From Dietzia sp. ANT_WB102 (GTDB taxonomy: Bacteria; Actinomycetota; Actinomycetes; Mycobacteriales; Mycobacteriaceae): 64,000 bases of DNA. The translations under genes and the position numbers were made by a program. A model generated the notes under the pieces. The model was not told the DNA's origin and did not search any database. It was given only the letters and a program-made list of their open reading frames with translations. The stretch spans positions 310,001 through 374,000 of the forward strand of contig NZ_VOBA01000001.1 in the NCBI RefSeq assembly GCF_008369165.1, written 5' to 3'. Each line of letters starts with the position of its first letter. Within the stretch, counting starts at the first letter, position 1. Positions 34,141 through 43,491 of this stretch are shown here, piece by piece.

Positions 34141-36095
34141 GACGAGATCTCCGCCTGGCCGCCGCTCACCGTGATGCGGCCGCCCTCGAACTCCATCACC
34201 TGACCGTCCCTCGTGTTGCGCAGCGGTCCAGTCGGGTAGCCCAGCCGTCCACGCTCGTAGTCGGCCGTGCCCCAGGCGTCGAACACCGGGCCACGCGGAA
34301 CGACGTGCGCCCCGGTCCGCGGGGACCAGTAGATCGCGCCGCCCTGGAACCGGCTGAATGCGCCATTCCGGGTACTCAGCGCGATCTCGTCGGAGGTGGG
34401 GTAACCCAGCTCGGAGTTCTCGGCGCCGGCCTCGCGGTAGGTCTTGAGAATCTCGCCCTCGACGACCTTCGGGCCGGTCTCCTCCGACCAGTAGACGGTC
34501 CCACCCTGGAAGCCCTGGACGACACCCGGCTTATTGGGGTTGGTGATCTCATCGGTGGTCGGGTAACCGAGCTTGCCGCGCTCGGCGCCGCGCTCCTGCC
34601 ACATCGCCCTGATGCCACCGCGGACGGCGTGCGCGCCGGTGGTGGGCGACCAGTAGATGACGCCATTCTGGAAAGTGGAGAACCGGCCACGGCCGTCCGG
34701 GGCGGTGGTCTCACCGGAGGTCGGCAGGCCGAGCACCCCGTCGGGCCCGCCCTCGGCTTGGAAGGCCGCACCGATCGCGCCGAGGACCGAGTGGGCGCCG
34801 GTCCGCTGGGACCAGAAGACTCGACCGAAGCGGAAGTCTGTCGCCTTGCCCCCGCGGACGTCGTACTCGCCGGTCAGGCACGGCCCGAGACCGGGCTGAC
34901 GCTCTGCGAGGCGGGCGATCTCGCCCTCCGCCGCGCACGGCTTCTCGACGTTCTCGATCCCCATCGCGGTGGCGTACTGCGGCCACGCCTGGGTCATCTC
35001 GAACTGCCAGTACGGCCAGGTGTGCGTACCGGACGGCCGGAAGTTGGCGGTCACCTCGACCCCGTCGGCGCGGGCCCTGTTGACGAAGGTCTGGGTGGTC
35101 ATCCGTGACAGCAACTCCAGGCCATAGCCGGGGAAGTTGGTGGGGATGTCCGGGAGCCCGGACGGTTGGTCCCAGGGGCCGGTGTTACCGCTGCCCGCGG
35201 AGACGTAGACGCTCTGCCCGCGCATCTTCTCGGTGTGGAGTTTGGGGTCCTGTTCCTGCCAGCGTGGGGAGCCGAGCGGGCCCCACATGTTCTCGGCGGG
35301 GTAGCCACCGGCGTCCTGCATGGCCACCTTCACGGCCTCGGGCATACCGAAGCTGGTGGTGTCGAGGAATCCCGAGTAGCTCGCGGCGAACTTGAAGTGC
35401 TCCGGGTAGCGCTGGGCGAGCATCATGGCGGCCGTGCCGCCCATGGACAGCCCGGCGACGCCGTGCTGGTCCCCCACCCGCCAGTCGCGCGCCAGCAGCG
35501 GCGGAAGTTCCTGCATGAGGAACGTCTCCCACTGGTATGCCGACCCCTTGGCGTCGGAAACCCAGTCCGTGTAGAAGCTCGACTCGCCACCGATGGGCAG
35601 GACGATGATCGCATTCTTGGCGTCGAAGAACTGCGAGATTTTTGTCTCCAGCGTCCAGCCGCTCGCGTCGTCCCGGGCACGGAGCCCGTCGAGCAGCAGC
35701 AGGGACGGGTAGGTGCGCTCGGGGTCCGCGTTCCACGCCGCCGGGAGCATGAGTTGCACCTGGATCGCCTGCTTCATGGCCGGCGACTGGACCCACAGCG
35801 CGACCCTGTTGGCGGATTTCCACTCGACCTTGTCGAGGCGGACCCCGGACGGCGGTGTCGACGGCACGCGCAGGGTGGGCGCCTCCGGAGCGTTGGCCGG
35901 GCTCTCGGCGGGGGTCGACCGCGCCGGGCTTTCCGCCGTGCTGGCCTGTCCCGGACTCGGCTGTGCCGGCGTCTCCTGCGCTGCGGCGACGGGAGGGAGG
36001 ACGAGACCGGAGCCCACCACGGACGCCACGAGGGGAGCCGCGAGGAGGGAGGCCCACCGGGAACGGGGGCTCGCGTGTGCGCTGGGGGTCGCCAT
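34137..36095 (-). CDS. Mycolyltransferase with C-terminal LGFP repeats
   Basis: 652 residues. A signal peptide (about 1-38, ending in PPVAAAQ), a Pro/Ala-rich linker, an Ag85/esterase-D domain (about 75-375), then four LGFP repeats. The nucleophile is Ser217 in GLSMGG and the His is His358 in GTHTWPYW. The repeats are marked VLGLPTSGE, KLGYPTTDE, ELGYPTSDE and RLGYPTGPL, each followed by a segment like GAIYWSPRTGAHVV. Ag85-type enzymes transfer mycolates from trehalose monomycolate to arabinogalactan or another trehalose. LGFP repeats, as in corynebacterial PS1, are thought to hold such enzymes in the wall. ATG 36095 is preferred over an upstream in-frame start (36167): GGAAGAG precedes it and it begins the signal peptide. 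Confidence 0.92.
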   Translation of the reverse strand: MATPSAHASPRSRWASLLAAPLVASVVGSGLVLPPVAAAQETPAQPSPGQASTAESPARSTPAESPANAPEAPTLRVPSTPPSGVRLDKVEWKSANRVALWVQSPAMKQAIQVQLMLPAAWNADPERTYPSLLLLDGLRARDDASGWTLETKISQFFDAKNAIIVLPIGGESSFYTDWVSDAKGSAYQWETFLMQELPPLLARDWRVGDQHGVAGLSMGGTAAMMLAQRYPEHFKFAASYSGFLDTTSFGMPEAVKVAMQDAGGYPAENMWGPLGSPRWQEQDPKLHTEKMRGQSVYVSAGSGNTGPWDQPSGLPDIPTNFPGYGLELLSRMTTQTFVNRARADGVEVTANFRPSGTHTWPYWQFEMTQAWPQYATAMGIENVEKPCAAEGEIARLAERQPGLGPCLTGEYDVRGGKATDFRFGRVFWSQRTGAHSVLGAIGAAFQAEGGPDGVLGLPTSGETTAPDGRGRFSTFQNGVIYWSPTTGAHAVRGGIRAMWQERGAERGKLGYPTTDEITNPNKPGVVQGFQGGTVYWSEETGPKVVEGEILKTYREAGAENSELGYPTSDEIALSTRNGAFSRFQGGAIYWSPRTGAHVVPRGPVFDAWGTADYERGRLGYPTGPLRNTRDGQVMEFEGGRITVSGGQAEISS

Positions 36096-36229
36096 GAGTT
36101 GTTCTCTTCCTTGCCGCGTCGTGTCGCCGAATAGTTGGTGAGCGCGCGTCGCACCGACCCGCGCCATATGAACCGAGGCCCGGGTCCGTGGCGCGTCCGC
36201 GGGTTCCCCTCCCGCGGCCGAACCCGGCG

Positions 36230-36284
36230 GTCACACGCGACCGGGGCCCCGCACGAGAATCTACGCGCGGGGCCCCGGTGTGAC
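36230..36284 (-). terminator. Strong hairpin terminator after the Ag85-type gene
   Basis: A perfect 12-bp stem, CCGGGGCCCCGC (36241-36252) and GCGGGGCCCCGG (36267-36278), around a 14-nt loop. Outer arms GTCACA (36230-36235) and TGTGAC (36279-36284) extend it. It lies about 50 nt downstream of the leftward Ag85-type stop, so the LGFP mycolyltransferase after it is probably transcribed separately. Confidence 0.75.
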
Positions 36285-36334
36285 GGGTGAGGACTCGCTG
36301 ATGGGAGTCCGATTCGTCGGTTAACTCGGTGTCA

Positions 36335-37459
36335 TCACCACGCGTGGGCCTTCATCACGTCGAGGATCTGCGCCGAGCGGGCCGCGATGAGGTCGTCGTT
36401 CCAGTAGCCCCAGCCGTGGATACCGGTGGTGCGGTATTCGAACGTGGCCTTATTCGGCGCCGCGTTCATGGTGTTCTGGAACGCCAGCGTCGAGCCACGC
36501 GACAGTCCTTCGAGGATGATGCCGTTGAACGTGTTGAACACGGCCTGCAGGCTGGAGGGTTGGTCGTACTGCCCCGGGATCGCGGATCCGGCGGTCACGT
36601 ACATCGGGATGTTGCGCAGCTTGTCCGCGTTGAGCAGCGGGTCGTTCCGGCCCCACTGGGGCGAGCCGGGCAGGCCCCACATCGCGAACGGGTCGCACTT
36701 GCACTGGTCGAACATCGCAAGCGGGATCATGGTGTACATGCCCGGCGCGGTGGGGTTCATGTAGCCGGAGAACACCGACACCTGCTTGAACTGGCCCGGA
36801 TGGTTGGCGGCGAGCGACGCGGCCGCGGAGCCGCCCATCGACAGTCCGGCGATGGCGTTGTTGTCGCGGCGGACACCGAAGTGGTCCGCCAGGTAGTTCG
36901 GCAGCTCCTTGGTCAGGAACGTCTCGTACTTGTACTCGAGCAGGTTGCCGCCCAGGTTGATGGGCCGCTCCCAGTCGGAGTAGAAGGAGACCTGGCCTCC
37001 GACGGGCATGACCAGGGTGATGTTGTCCTGCAGGAAGATGCGCTGCGCCTGGGCGTCGTGCGTCCACGCGTTCCAGTCGTCGCGCGCGCGCAGCCCGTCG
37101 AGCAAATATAGGCCGGCGTTGCCGCCGAAGCGCGCGGGCTGGACCTGGACCTTGATGGGCCGGTTCATGGACGGCGAGTGGACCGTACAGATCTGGACCC
37201 AGGAGGCGACCGGGTCCCAGTCGCAGCCGGGACGCAGCCAGTTGCGGAAACCAACCGGGTTCTCGTCACCACCGGCCGGCCGGAACGCGGCGGCGGCGGG
37301 CGGCGGGGCAGCCGAGCCCGCGGACCCGAGGCTGGCCGACGAGCCCTGCTCGGTCGCCTGGGCGCCGGCCAGGGCCGGGGCGCCGACGAGGAGCCCTGCG
37401 GCCGTCGCCAGTGCGGTGAGCCCGGCGGCGAACCTGCGCCGGAGGGTGGAGTGGGACAT
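36335..37459 (-). CDS. Ag85-type trehalose mycolyltransferase
   Basis: 374 residues. The signal peptide covers about residues 1-33 (FAAGLTALATAAGLLVGAPALAGAQA). The mature esterase-fold domain has Ser207 in AGLSMGGSAAA and His348 in GIHGWGYW, plus the Ag85-like LLDGLRARDDWNAWT stretch. There are no LGFP repeats; the protein ends at the His-containing domain. It should transfer mycolic acids between trehalose mycolates and onto arabinogalactan. It corresponds in position to fbpA (Rv3804c), between aftB and the second mycolyltransferase. ATG 37459 has AAAGGA 8 nt upstream; an in-frame start at 37561 would put an implausible extension before the signal peptide. Confidence 0.92.
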   Translation of the reverse strand: MSHSTLRRRFAAGLTALATAAGLLVGAPALAGAQATEQGSSASLGSAGSAAPPPAAAAFRPAGGDENPVGFRNWLRPGCDWDPVASWVQICTVHSPSMNRPIKVQVQPARFGGNAGLYLLDGLRARDDWNAWTHDAQAQRIFLQDNITLVMPVGGQVSFYSDWERPINLGGNLLEYKYETFLTKELPNYLADHFGVRRDNNAIAGLSMGGSAAASLAANHPGQFKQVSVFSGYMNPTAPGMYTMIPLAMFDQCKCDPFAMWGLPGSPQWGRNDPLLNADKLRNIPMYVTAGSAIPGQYDQPSSLQAVFNTFNGIILEGLSRGSTLAFQNTMNAAPNKATFEYRTTGIHGWGYWNDDLIAARSAQILDVMKAHAW

Positions 37460-37620
37460 TCGTTGGTTCCTTTGTTCGTTCCTGGTGCCCAGGGGGGCAT
37501 CGGTGACGTTCATCGGACCGGCCCCACCAGGGGAGGACCGGAACTGCGACATCGAGGTCATCGATACTGTCGCGCACTTTGGGACAGGTGTTACAGGTCG
37601 GGGACCAATTCGGCCCCCAA

Positions 37621-37643
37621 CTGTTACCTTTTCGAGATAACAG
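37621..37643. promoter_or_regulatory. Inverted repeat CTGTTA-N11-TAACAG
   Basis: Perfect 6-bp arms at 37621-37626 and 37638-37643, in an unusually A/T-rich patch between the aftB stop (37655) and the leftward Ag85-type gene. It could be an operator for the mycolyltransferase or a weak aftB terminator. Confidence 0.4.
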
Positions 37644-37654
37644 TGAGCGCCAGA

Positions 37655-39646
37655 CTACCGAGTCCCCTGGTACTTCTCCACATTCTCAGGCATCGGCAAC
37701 CCGCACCGCTGCACCTCATACGCAGGGATTCTGTTGATCCGATACTCGGCGTATGAAAATGCATTTACCACGTTCGACCAACGTCGTTCCAGCGTCAACG
37801 GGGCTGAATACGACTCTATGAGCGCTTGCGTCGCCGGACACTGCAGCGCGACCTCGGCCTGGTTCACCCAGTTGACGTCAATCCACCGCGGGAAGTTGAC
37901 CGGGTCCTCCACGACGCCGGTGCGGGCGAGCACCCAGTCGTAGGGCAGGAACTTGTCGTGCCCGATCCGACCGTCCTCCATGCGGTCCGTGTGCGCGGCC
38001 AGCGGAGAGGCCAGCCCCACGGTGTCGTAGACGCCCACGTCGAGGGGCAAGTTCATGCTGGTCATACCGAGGTTGAGGAACACGACCGTCTTGATCGGCT
38101 CCTCCGGGAGCTCGAACGGTCCCAGTCCGGGCATCGGCCGGTCGTAGGAGACCACGTCCCACCGGTCCTGGAACCCCGGCACCGGGAGGAAGACCGCGCC
38201 CGTCCGGTTCTGGTCGACGGACCGCACCAGCGCCCGCATCCGGGGGAAGTCCAGGTAGTCCTCGGCGAGCAACGGATGCTTGTGACCAGTCCGCTGGATG
38301 TAGAACTGTCGCTCATCGACGATCCCCGCCGCGGTGATCGACTCCGGCTTCTCCCGGAAGGGGTCCTCCGTGACCTGGATGGTCACCGCCCAGCCGACGA
38401 CGACGAGCCACGCCACCACGGTCACCGGGACAGCCACCCGGCGCACCGAGGCGTCGACGGACCCGCGGGCAGGACCGACGGGAAGCGGTATCACCGAGAC
38501 GGGCAGGAGGATGAGGAACAAGGACGGCAACAGCACGCGGCCGTGCATGAAGTCGCCGCCCACGCGGACGACGTAGAGCAACATCACCAGCGCCACCACG
38601 AGGAACACGGCCGTGACCACCGGGGTCGAGCGAACCCGGCGACGCAGTCGGAGCAGGCGGCTGCCCTCATCGTCGTCGTCCTCGTCGTTCGCCTCGCCAA
38701 CCTCGCCGTCGTCGCCCTCGTTACCGCCAGCACCGCCCGGGGCCACTCGGGCCCACACGGCGATCACCCCCGCGACGAGGACCACCACGAGCGGCAACAC
38801 CAGGGCGTAGGGCGCCAACAGGTCCCACAGGTACTCGGCACCCTTGTCCCACTTCGACCCGCCCGCGTCCTTGGCCACGGCCGTGAGCGGATACGGCAGG
38901 GCGTAGTACGACATCCGCCACACCTGATAGGCCACCGGAACCGCACCGGCGATGCCCACCAGCCATCCGAGGTGACGCCAGGACTGGGGGGCAGCGGCCA
39001 TCAATGCCAGGAACGCCGCCGCCGCCAGCGCCATCTCGGGTCGCACAAGGGGGCCGAGACCGGCGACGAAGGCGACCGCTGCGGTGCCGATCGCGGGCAG
39101 TCCGAAGCGGCCCTCCCCGTGCGGGGCGCGCGCCCAGAGCTGCAGGCCCAGCCACATCAGGCCGATCCAGCAGATCACCAGGCCCGTCTCGAGCCCCGAA
39201 CTCGCGAAATCGCGGGCAGGCGGCAACATGACGTAGATCAGCACCCCGAACGGCAGGAGCACCATCGGGCCCCCGGACGGTGCACGACGCGTGCCGCGGT
39301 ACATCACCCGGGCGCCCAGCATCGCGCACACCACCGCGGCCATGCTCAGCGTGAGCGCCACACCGAGGACGACCAGTTCGAGCCGGTAGCCCACCACCTC
39401 GTGGGCGAAGTAGACGAGGTAGGTCCACAACGTGGAGGTGTTGGACTCGACCCGCTCCCCCGCGTTGAACACCGGACCGTTGCCGGCGATGAGGTTCCTG
39501 ACGGTGCGTAGGACGATGAGGCCGTCGTCGGCGATCCACCGCCGCTGCCACGCACCGGCGAAGAAGATCGCCACCACCGCCACGACCCCGGACCAGAAAA
39601 CCGCATCGGTGCGCCCGGCCCGGCGCGCCACCGTCACCTCCGACAT
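37655..39646 (-). CDS. aftB: Terminal arabinofuranosyltransferase AftB
   Basis: 663 residues. A GT-C membrane enzyme with about nine or ten helices and a C-terminal extracytoplasmic domain of about 240 residues. The first loop has the acidic pair Asp40-Asp41 in IADDGLIVLRTVRN, followed by GNGPVFNAGERVESNTS, the AftB signature. AftB adds the terminal beta-1,2-linked arabinofuranoses that carry mycolates. A cytoplasmic loop at about residues 300-325 is strikingly acidic (EGDDGEVGEANDEDDDDEG) and then basic (LRLRRRVR). It begins 16 nt after the ubiA stop in the glfT2-PAP2-ubiA-aftB series. Confidence 0.93.
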   Translation of the reverse strand: MSEVTVARRAGRTDAVFWSGVVAVVAIFFAGAWQRRWIADDGLIVLRTVRNLIAGNGPVFNAGERVESNTSTLWTYLVYFAHEVVGYRLELVVLGVALTLSMAAVVCAMLGARVMYRGTRRAPSGGPMVLLPFGVLIYVMLPPARDFASSGLETGLVICWIGLMWLGLQLWARAPHGEGRFGLPAIGTAAVAFVAGLGPLVRPEMALAAAAFLALMAAAPQSWRHLGWLVGIAGAVPVAYQVWRMSYYALPYPLTAVAKDAGGSKWDKGAEYLWDLLAPYALVLPLVVVLVAGVIAVWARVAPGGAGGNEGDDGEVGEANDEDDDDEGSRLLRLRRRVRSTPVVTAVFLVVALVMLLYVVRVGGDFMHGRVLLPSLFLILLPVSVIPLPVGPARGSVDASVRRVAVPVTVVAWLVVVGWAVTIQVTEDPFREKPESITAAGIVDERQFYIQRTGHKHPLLAEDYLDFPRMRALVRSVDQNRTGAVFLPVPGFQDRWDVVSYDRPMPGLGPFELPEEPIKTVVFLNLGMTSMNLPLDVGVYDTVGLASPLAAHTDRMEDGRIGHDKFLPYDWVLARTGVVEDPVNFPRWIDVNWVNQAEVALQCPATQALIESYSAPLTLERRWSNVVNAFSYAEYRINRIPAYEVQRCGLPMPENVEKYQGTR

Positions 39647-39662
39647 CGTCCGGCCGCCGGAC

Positions 39663-40700
39663 TCAGGAGATCGACGGGACGATATAGACGCCGATCACCA
39701 CGGAGAGCACCCACAGGGCGGCGAGCACCTGCAGGACGCGATCGCCGAGAGCGATGTCCTCGGGCTCGCCCGCCTGCGCGGCATCGACGTCGACCGCATA
39801 GCGCAGGACGGCGATGGTGAACGGCACAATCGAGATCTGCAGCCAGATCGCCGACCTGGCCGGCTGCGTGGGGTCGGATCCGCGGTCGTAGGCCCACAGG
39901 GCGTAGCAGAGCACGAGCACCGTGGCCGAGAGCGTCCACACGAACCGCAGGTACGTGGGCGTGTAGCTCTCCAACGCCTTGCGGATCTTCGCGCCGGTCT
40001 TCAGGTGCAGGCTCAGCTCGGCGTACCGCTTACCGGCCGCCATGAACAGCGAACCGAACGCCATGACCAAGAGGAACCACTGCGAGATCTCGACCTCGGC
40101 GGCCGCGCCACCGGCGACCGCGCGCAGCAGGAAGCCGGAGGAGACGAACGCGATGTCGAGCACCGGCTGGTGCTTGAGCCCGAAGCAGTACATGAGCTGC
40201 AGAACGATGTACACGGCCACGACGATCGCCAGGGCCGAGTGCGCGAAGATCAGCGAGATGGCGATCGATGCAACGATGAGCACCACCGCCATGCCGTACG
40301 CGAGCCCCACGGGCAGGACACCCGCCGCGATAGGCCGGAACCTCTTGGTCGGGTGTGCGCGATCCGCCTCGACGTCCATCGCGTCGTTGATCAGGTACAC
40401 GCTCGATGCGGCCATGCAGAACGCCACGAACGCGATGAACACCGAGAACAGGACCGTGCCGTCGGTAAGGGTCTGGGACCCAGCGGCCGCCGGCGCGGCG
40501 ATCACGAGGACATTCTTGACCCACTGGCGCGGCCGGAGGGCCTTGATCATGCCCTCGAGGAGGTTCTTCGGGGGCGCGCCCTTGGCGCCCTCCTCCGCCT
40601 CGGCGATGTCGTCGATCTCGTTCGCCGTGTGCGGCTCGGCGCCGAGGAGGTGGTGATCTGTACCGCCCCGGGCTGCCGGCGCTCCGGAATGATCGGTCAT
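39663..40700 (-). CDS. ubiA: Decaprenyl-phosphate phosphoribosyltransferase (UbiA family)
   Basis: 345 residues. An N-terminal cytoplasmic stretch of about 45 residues is followed by LRPRQWVKN and eight to nine helices. The prenyltransferase acidic motif is NDAMDVEADRAHPTKRFRPI. The enzyme transfers 5-phosphoribose from PRPP to decaprenyl phosphate, the first committed step to the arabinose donor (Rv3806c). The frame is open upstream to 41312, but ATG 40700 is chosen: GAGGAGAAG precedes it and it overlaps the PAP2 stop by 4 nt, indicating coupling to the next enzyme of the pathway. Confidence 0.93.
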   Translation of the reverse strand: MTDHSGAPAARGGTDHHLLGAEPHTANEIDDIAEAEEGAKGAPPKNLLEGMIKALRPRQWVKNVLVIAAPAAAGSQTLTDGTVLFSVFIAFVAFCMAASSVYLINDAMDVEADRAHPTKRFRPIAAGVLPVGLAYGMAVVLIVASIAISLIFAHSALAIVVAVYIVLQLMYCFGLKHQPVLDIAFVSSGFLLRAVAGGAAAEVEISQWFLLVMAFGSLFMAAGKRYAELSLHLKTGAKIRKALESYTPTYLRFVWTLSATVLVLCYALWAYDRGSDPTQPARSAIWLQISIVPFTIAVLRYAVDVDAAQAGEPEDIALGDRVLQVLAALWVLSVVIGVYIVPSIS

Positions 40701-41335
40701 CGCTTCTCCTCGGGATTCTGGGTGACGCGTGGGCTCGCCGCGCCGTCGCGAAGTGTTGCGGGCAACACGTCCTGGACGGCGTCGGATTCCCACACCACGC
40801 GGGTGAGCGCAGCGCAGCCTGCACCGACTGCGGCGCCGGCCAACACATCCGAAGGGTAATGGACTCCGAGCACCAACCTGGACGCCAGCATCACCGGCAC
40901 GAGCGCCGGCGCCACCGGGACGCCGCTCACCGATCCCGCTAGCAGCGCGAACGCCGTGGTCGAGGTGGCGTGGGAGGACGGGAAACTCAGCGTCGAGGGT
41001 GTACCGACACCGACGGTCACGGCGGGGTGGTCCGGGCGTCGCCGTCGGACGACGCGCTTGACGACGACGGACGTGGCGTGTGCCCCGAAGGTGCCGACAC
41101 CGACCATCGCCCACCGGCCACGGCGGCCCGGGTCGACCGCCATACCGGCCGCCGCGATCGCCATCCATCCCAGGGCGTGCTCGCCGAGATGGGACAACGT
41201 CACGGCCGCCTCGCGCGAACCCGGCACGGCCAGCAGTCGCCGCTGGACCGCCGACAACAGCCGGACCTCGCCGGTCGGCGCGGGGATCTCCACGGCCGCG
41301 GGCTCGGACCACACCGGATCAGGCATCGAAGACAC
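40697..41335 (-). CDS. PAP2-family phosphatase, probable DPPR phosphatase
   Basis: 212 residues with the three PAP2 motifs: KRVVRRRRPD, SFPSSHATS and SRLVLGVHYPSD. About four hydrophobic helices surround them. The M. tuberculosis orthologue in this position, Rv3807c, is proposed to dephosphorylate decaprenylphosphoryl-5-phosphoribose to decaprenylphosphoryl ribose, linking UbiA to DprE1. It overlaps glfT2 at its 5' end (17 nt from ATG 41335, or 8 nt from ATG 41326) and ubiA at its 3' end (4 nt), so three consecutive genes overlap. Confidence 0.88.
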   Translation of the reverse strand: MSSMPDPVWSEPAAVEIPAPTGEVRLLSAVQRRLLAVPGSREAAVTLSHLGEHALGWMAIAAAGMAVDPGRRGRWAMVGVGTFGAHATSVVVKRVVRRRRPDHPAVTVGVGTPSTLSFPSSHATSTTAFALLAGSVSGVPVAPALVPVMLASRLVLGVHYPSDVLAGAAVGAGCAALTRVVWESDAVQDVLPATLRDGAASPRVTQNPEEKR

Positions 41336-43319
41336 GGCCCCAGGCCTCCTTGGTGACGAGTTCGGCGTGGGCCTCGCGGTAGCGGCGGCGCATCTCCGGG
41401 AAACGGCGGAACAGTTCGCGGTGCACGGCGACCGACTCCTTGAACAGGGCGGCGGCGAGATCGCGGTCGCGTTTGCGGTACACCACTCCGCGTCCGTCCG
41501 CGGTGGTGACAGTCGCCCCGTCGACCCGGCTGAGCGAGTACCAGCGGGCCTCGATCGGCGGGAAATTGGCCTGCGGCACCTCGTGGTGCGTCTTGTCGTC
41601 CTTGCTCAGCGTGTGCGCGAGGCCTCGGGCCAGCGCCACGGCCTTGCGGACCGGGCCCCGGGGCTCGGCGTGGATGCCGGCCGGGCCGCCCGACGGCGCG
41701 GGCAGGTCGACGGCCGACGGGATGACCACTGCGTCGGGGAACTCGAGGCGCATGGCGCGCACCTTGGGTAGGGCCGTGGGGAGAAGTTCAAATAGGGCCT
41801 CCGGGCCCCGCAAGAAATCACGGATGGCCTCGATCTGGATGGCCACCGTCGAATATTCTAGGCAGACGAGGTGTTTGACCAGCGCTTTGAGGCTGGACTG
41901 CATGATGCCCTTGTGGTCTCCGTCGTGGTACATCGAGGCCACCACCAGCCGATTGCGAAGGTGGAAGTACGCCTGCCAGTCGATAGCGTCGTCCTTGTCC
42001 GACCACGCCATGTGCCAGATCGCCACCCCGGGCATGGTGACCGTGGGGTGGCCGGCCTGTCGCGCGCGCAGCCCGTATTCCGCGTCGTCCCACTTGATGA
42101 ACAGCGGCAGCGGCTGGCCGATCTTCTCTGCCACCACTCGTGGGATGAGGCACATCCACCACCCGTTGTAGTCCACGTCGATCCGGCGGTGCAGCGGCTT
42201 GGGATTGTCGCGGTCCGTCAGCTGGTAGGTGGAAAAGTCGTAATCGTAGTCCGCGTGCGGCGCGGCGGTCCACATGAAGTCGTGGGCGCCCACCACCTCA
42301 CCCATGGTGTGCAGGTGGCTGCGTTCCTGCAGGTTGAGCATCTGCCCACCCACCAGCATCGGGACCGTGGCAAAGCGTCCAAAGGCCAGCGCACGCAGGA
42401 TCGAGTCGGGCTCGATCTCGATGTCGTCGTCCATGTAGAGGATGTACGGCGAATCCGTCAGCCGCCGCGCCTCGTACATGATCCGGCTGTACCCACCCGA
42501 GCCGCCCAGGTTGGGCTGGTCGAAGATGCTCAGCCGGTCGCCGAGGAAGTCGGCCACCTCGGCGAAGCCGGGCTCGTCGCGGACCTTCCGGTCACCCTGG
42601 TCCGGCATGAGCACCGCGTCGATCACCGCGTCGACCTCGGGATCAGAGGTGAGGGCCCGCAGCGCGGCAACCGCGTCGCCCGGACGGTTGAACGTCGGGA
42701 TGCCGATCGTGACCCGTCGGTCGTTGGGCACCTGCACCGCCGGGTCGGGCGTGCCGTCCGGGCCGGCGTCGGGGCGCGTGGCCGGTGCGTCGACCGAGGA
42801 GTACCAGCCGCCGGCGAGCAACTCGATGTCCGTGTCTGAGGTCAGGTCGAACCAGATCCACCCACCGTCCTCAAACGGGCCGAGGTCGCAGACGAACTCG
42901 ACCGTCGTCACTTCGCCGGCGCGTCCCGGCTCCCCCACGACGTCACCGGTGATCGCGATGCGCGAACCATCAATCTTGGAGCGGTACAGGTCGACGCGGC
43001 CCGCGCCGCGCACGGTCAACCGCAGGACGACCTCACCGAGGATCGTCCAGCGCCGCCAGTACGCCGCGGCGAACGCGTTGAAGTATGTGGCGAACGAGAC
43101 CTCGGAGTCAGCGCCGATGCTCAACGATGTCCGCGACGACGAATGCGCGCGCCGAACATTGGTGGGGGCCTCGGCGAGATAGAGCGAGCGGACGTCCGAC
43201 GGCTCCCCCGCCCGCGGCAGGATGATGCGCTGGAGGCATTCCCGGCCACGTGGAGCGGCGAGCGCAGCGACCGATCGCTCGACCTCGTCGACCAGTTCGT
43301 GGTGGCCGTGGTGTTCCAT
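41319..43319 (-). CDS. glfT2: Bifunctional galactofuranosyltransferase GlfT2
   Basis: 666 residues. An N-terminal beta-sandwich domain (ATYFNAFAAAYWRRW), a GT-A core (VTIGIPTFNRPGDAV; NLGGSGGYSRIMYE), the metal site DDD at 297-299 (LYMDDDIEIEPDS), WDDAEYGLRARQ, and the catalytic-region WHMAWSDKDDAIDWQ. GlfT2 extends the galactan processively with alternating beta-1,5 and beta-1,6 Galf units. This copy lies beside PAP2 and ubiA exactly as in M. tuberculosis, so I take it as the main polymerase. Unlike there, glf is not adjacent; two genes intervene. Confidence 0.94.
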   Translation of the reverse strand: MEHHGHHELVDEVERSVAALAAPRGRECLQRIILPRAGEPSDVRSLYLAEAPTNVRRAHSSSRTSLSIGADSEVSFATYFNAFAAAYWRRWTILGEVVLRLTVRGAGRVDLYRSKIDGSRIAITGDVVGEPGRAGEVTTVEFVCDLGPFEDGGWIWFDLTSDTDIELLAGGWYSSVDAPATRPDAGPDGTPDPAVQVPNDRRVTIGIPTFNRPGDAVAALRALTSDPEVDAVIDAVLMPDQGDRKVRDEPGFAEVADFLGDRLSIFDQPNLGGSGGYSRIMYEARRLTDSPYILYMDDDIEIEPDSILRALAFGRFATVPMLVGGQMLNLQERSHLHTMGEVVGAHDFMWTAAPHADYDYDFSTYQLTDRDNPKPLHRRIDVDYNGWWMCLIPRVVAEKIGQPLPLFIKWDDAEYGLRARQAGHPTVTMPGVAIWHMAWSDKDDAIDWQAYFHLRNRLVVASMYHDGDHKGIMQSSLKALVKHLVCLEYSTVAIQIEAIRDFLRGPEALFELLPTALPKVRAMRLEFPDAVVIPSAVDLPAPSGGPAGIHAEPRGPVRKAVALARGLAHTLSKDDKTHHEVPQANFPPIEARWYSLSRVDGATVTTADGRGVVYRKRDRDLAAALFKESVAVHRELFRRFPEMRRRYREAHAELVTKEAWGRVFDA

Positions 43320-43479
43320 ATATGCCAGTCCCCGTCCCGACGGCCGGGGCCGCCCTCATCCACCTTGCTGTACCGACCGCATCCGCAGCGCGGGCACGAA
43401 AGCCGGGTCGATCGTACCCGGCGGGGCCCTCACGCTCAGCCCAGCACGCGCCGGGACCCACCCGGGCGGACGAAAGAAG

Positions 43480-43485
43480 TAGGTT
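43480..43485 (+). promoter_or_regulatory. -10 hexamer TAGGTT, leaderless start of the cyclophilin gene
   Basis: It ends 6 nt before ATG 43492. Confidence 0.5.
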
Positions 43486-43491
43486 CGACCC

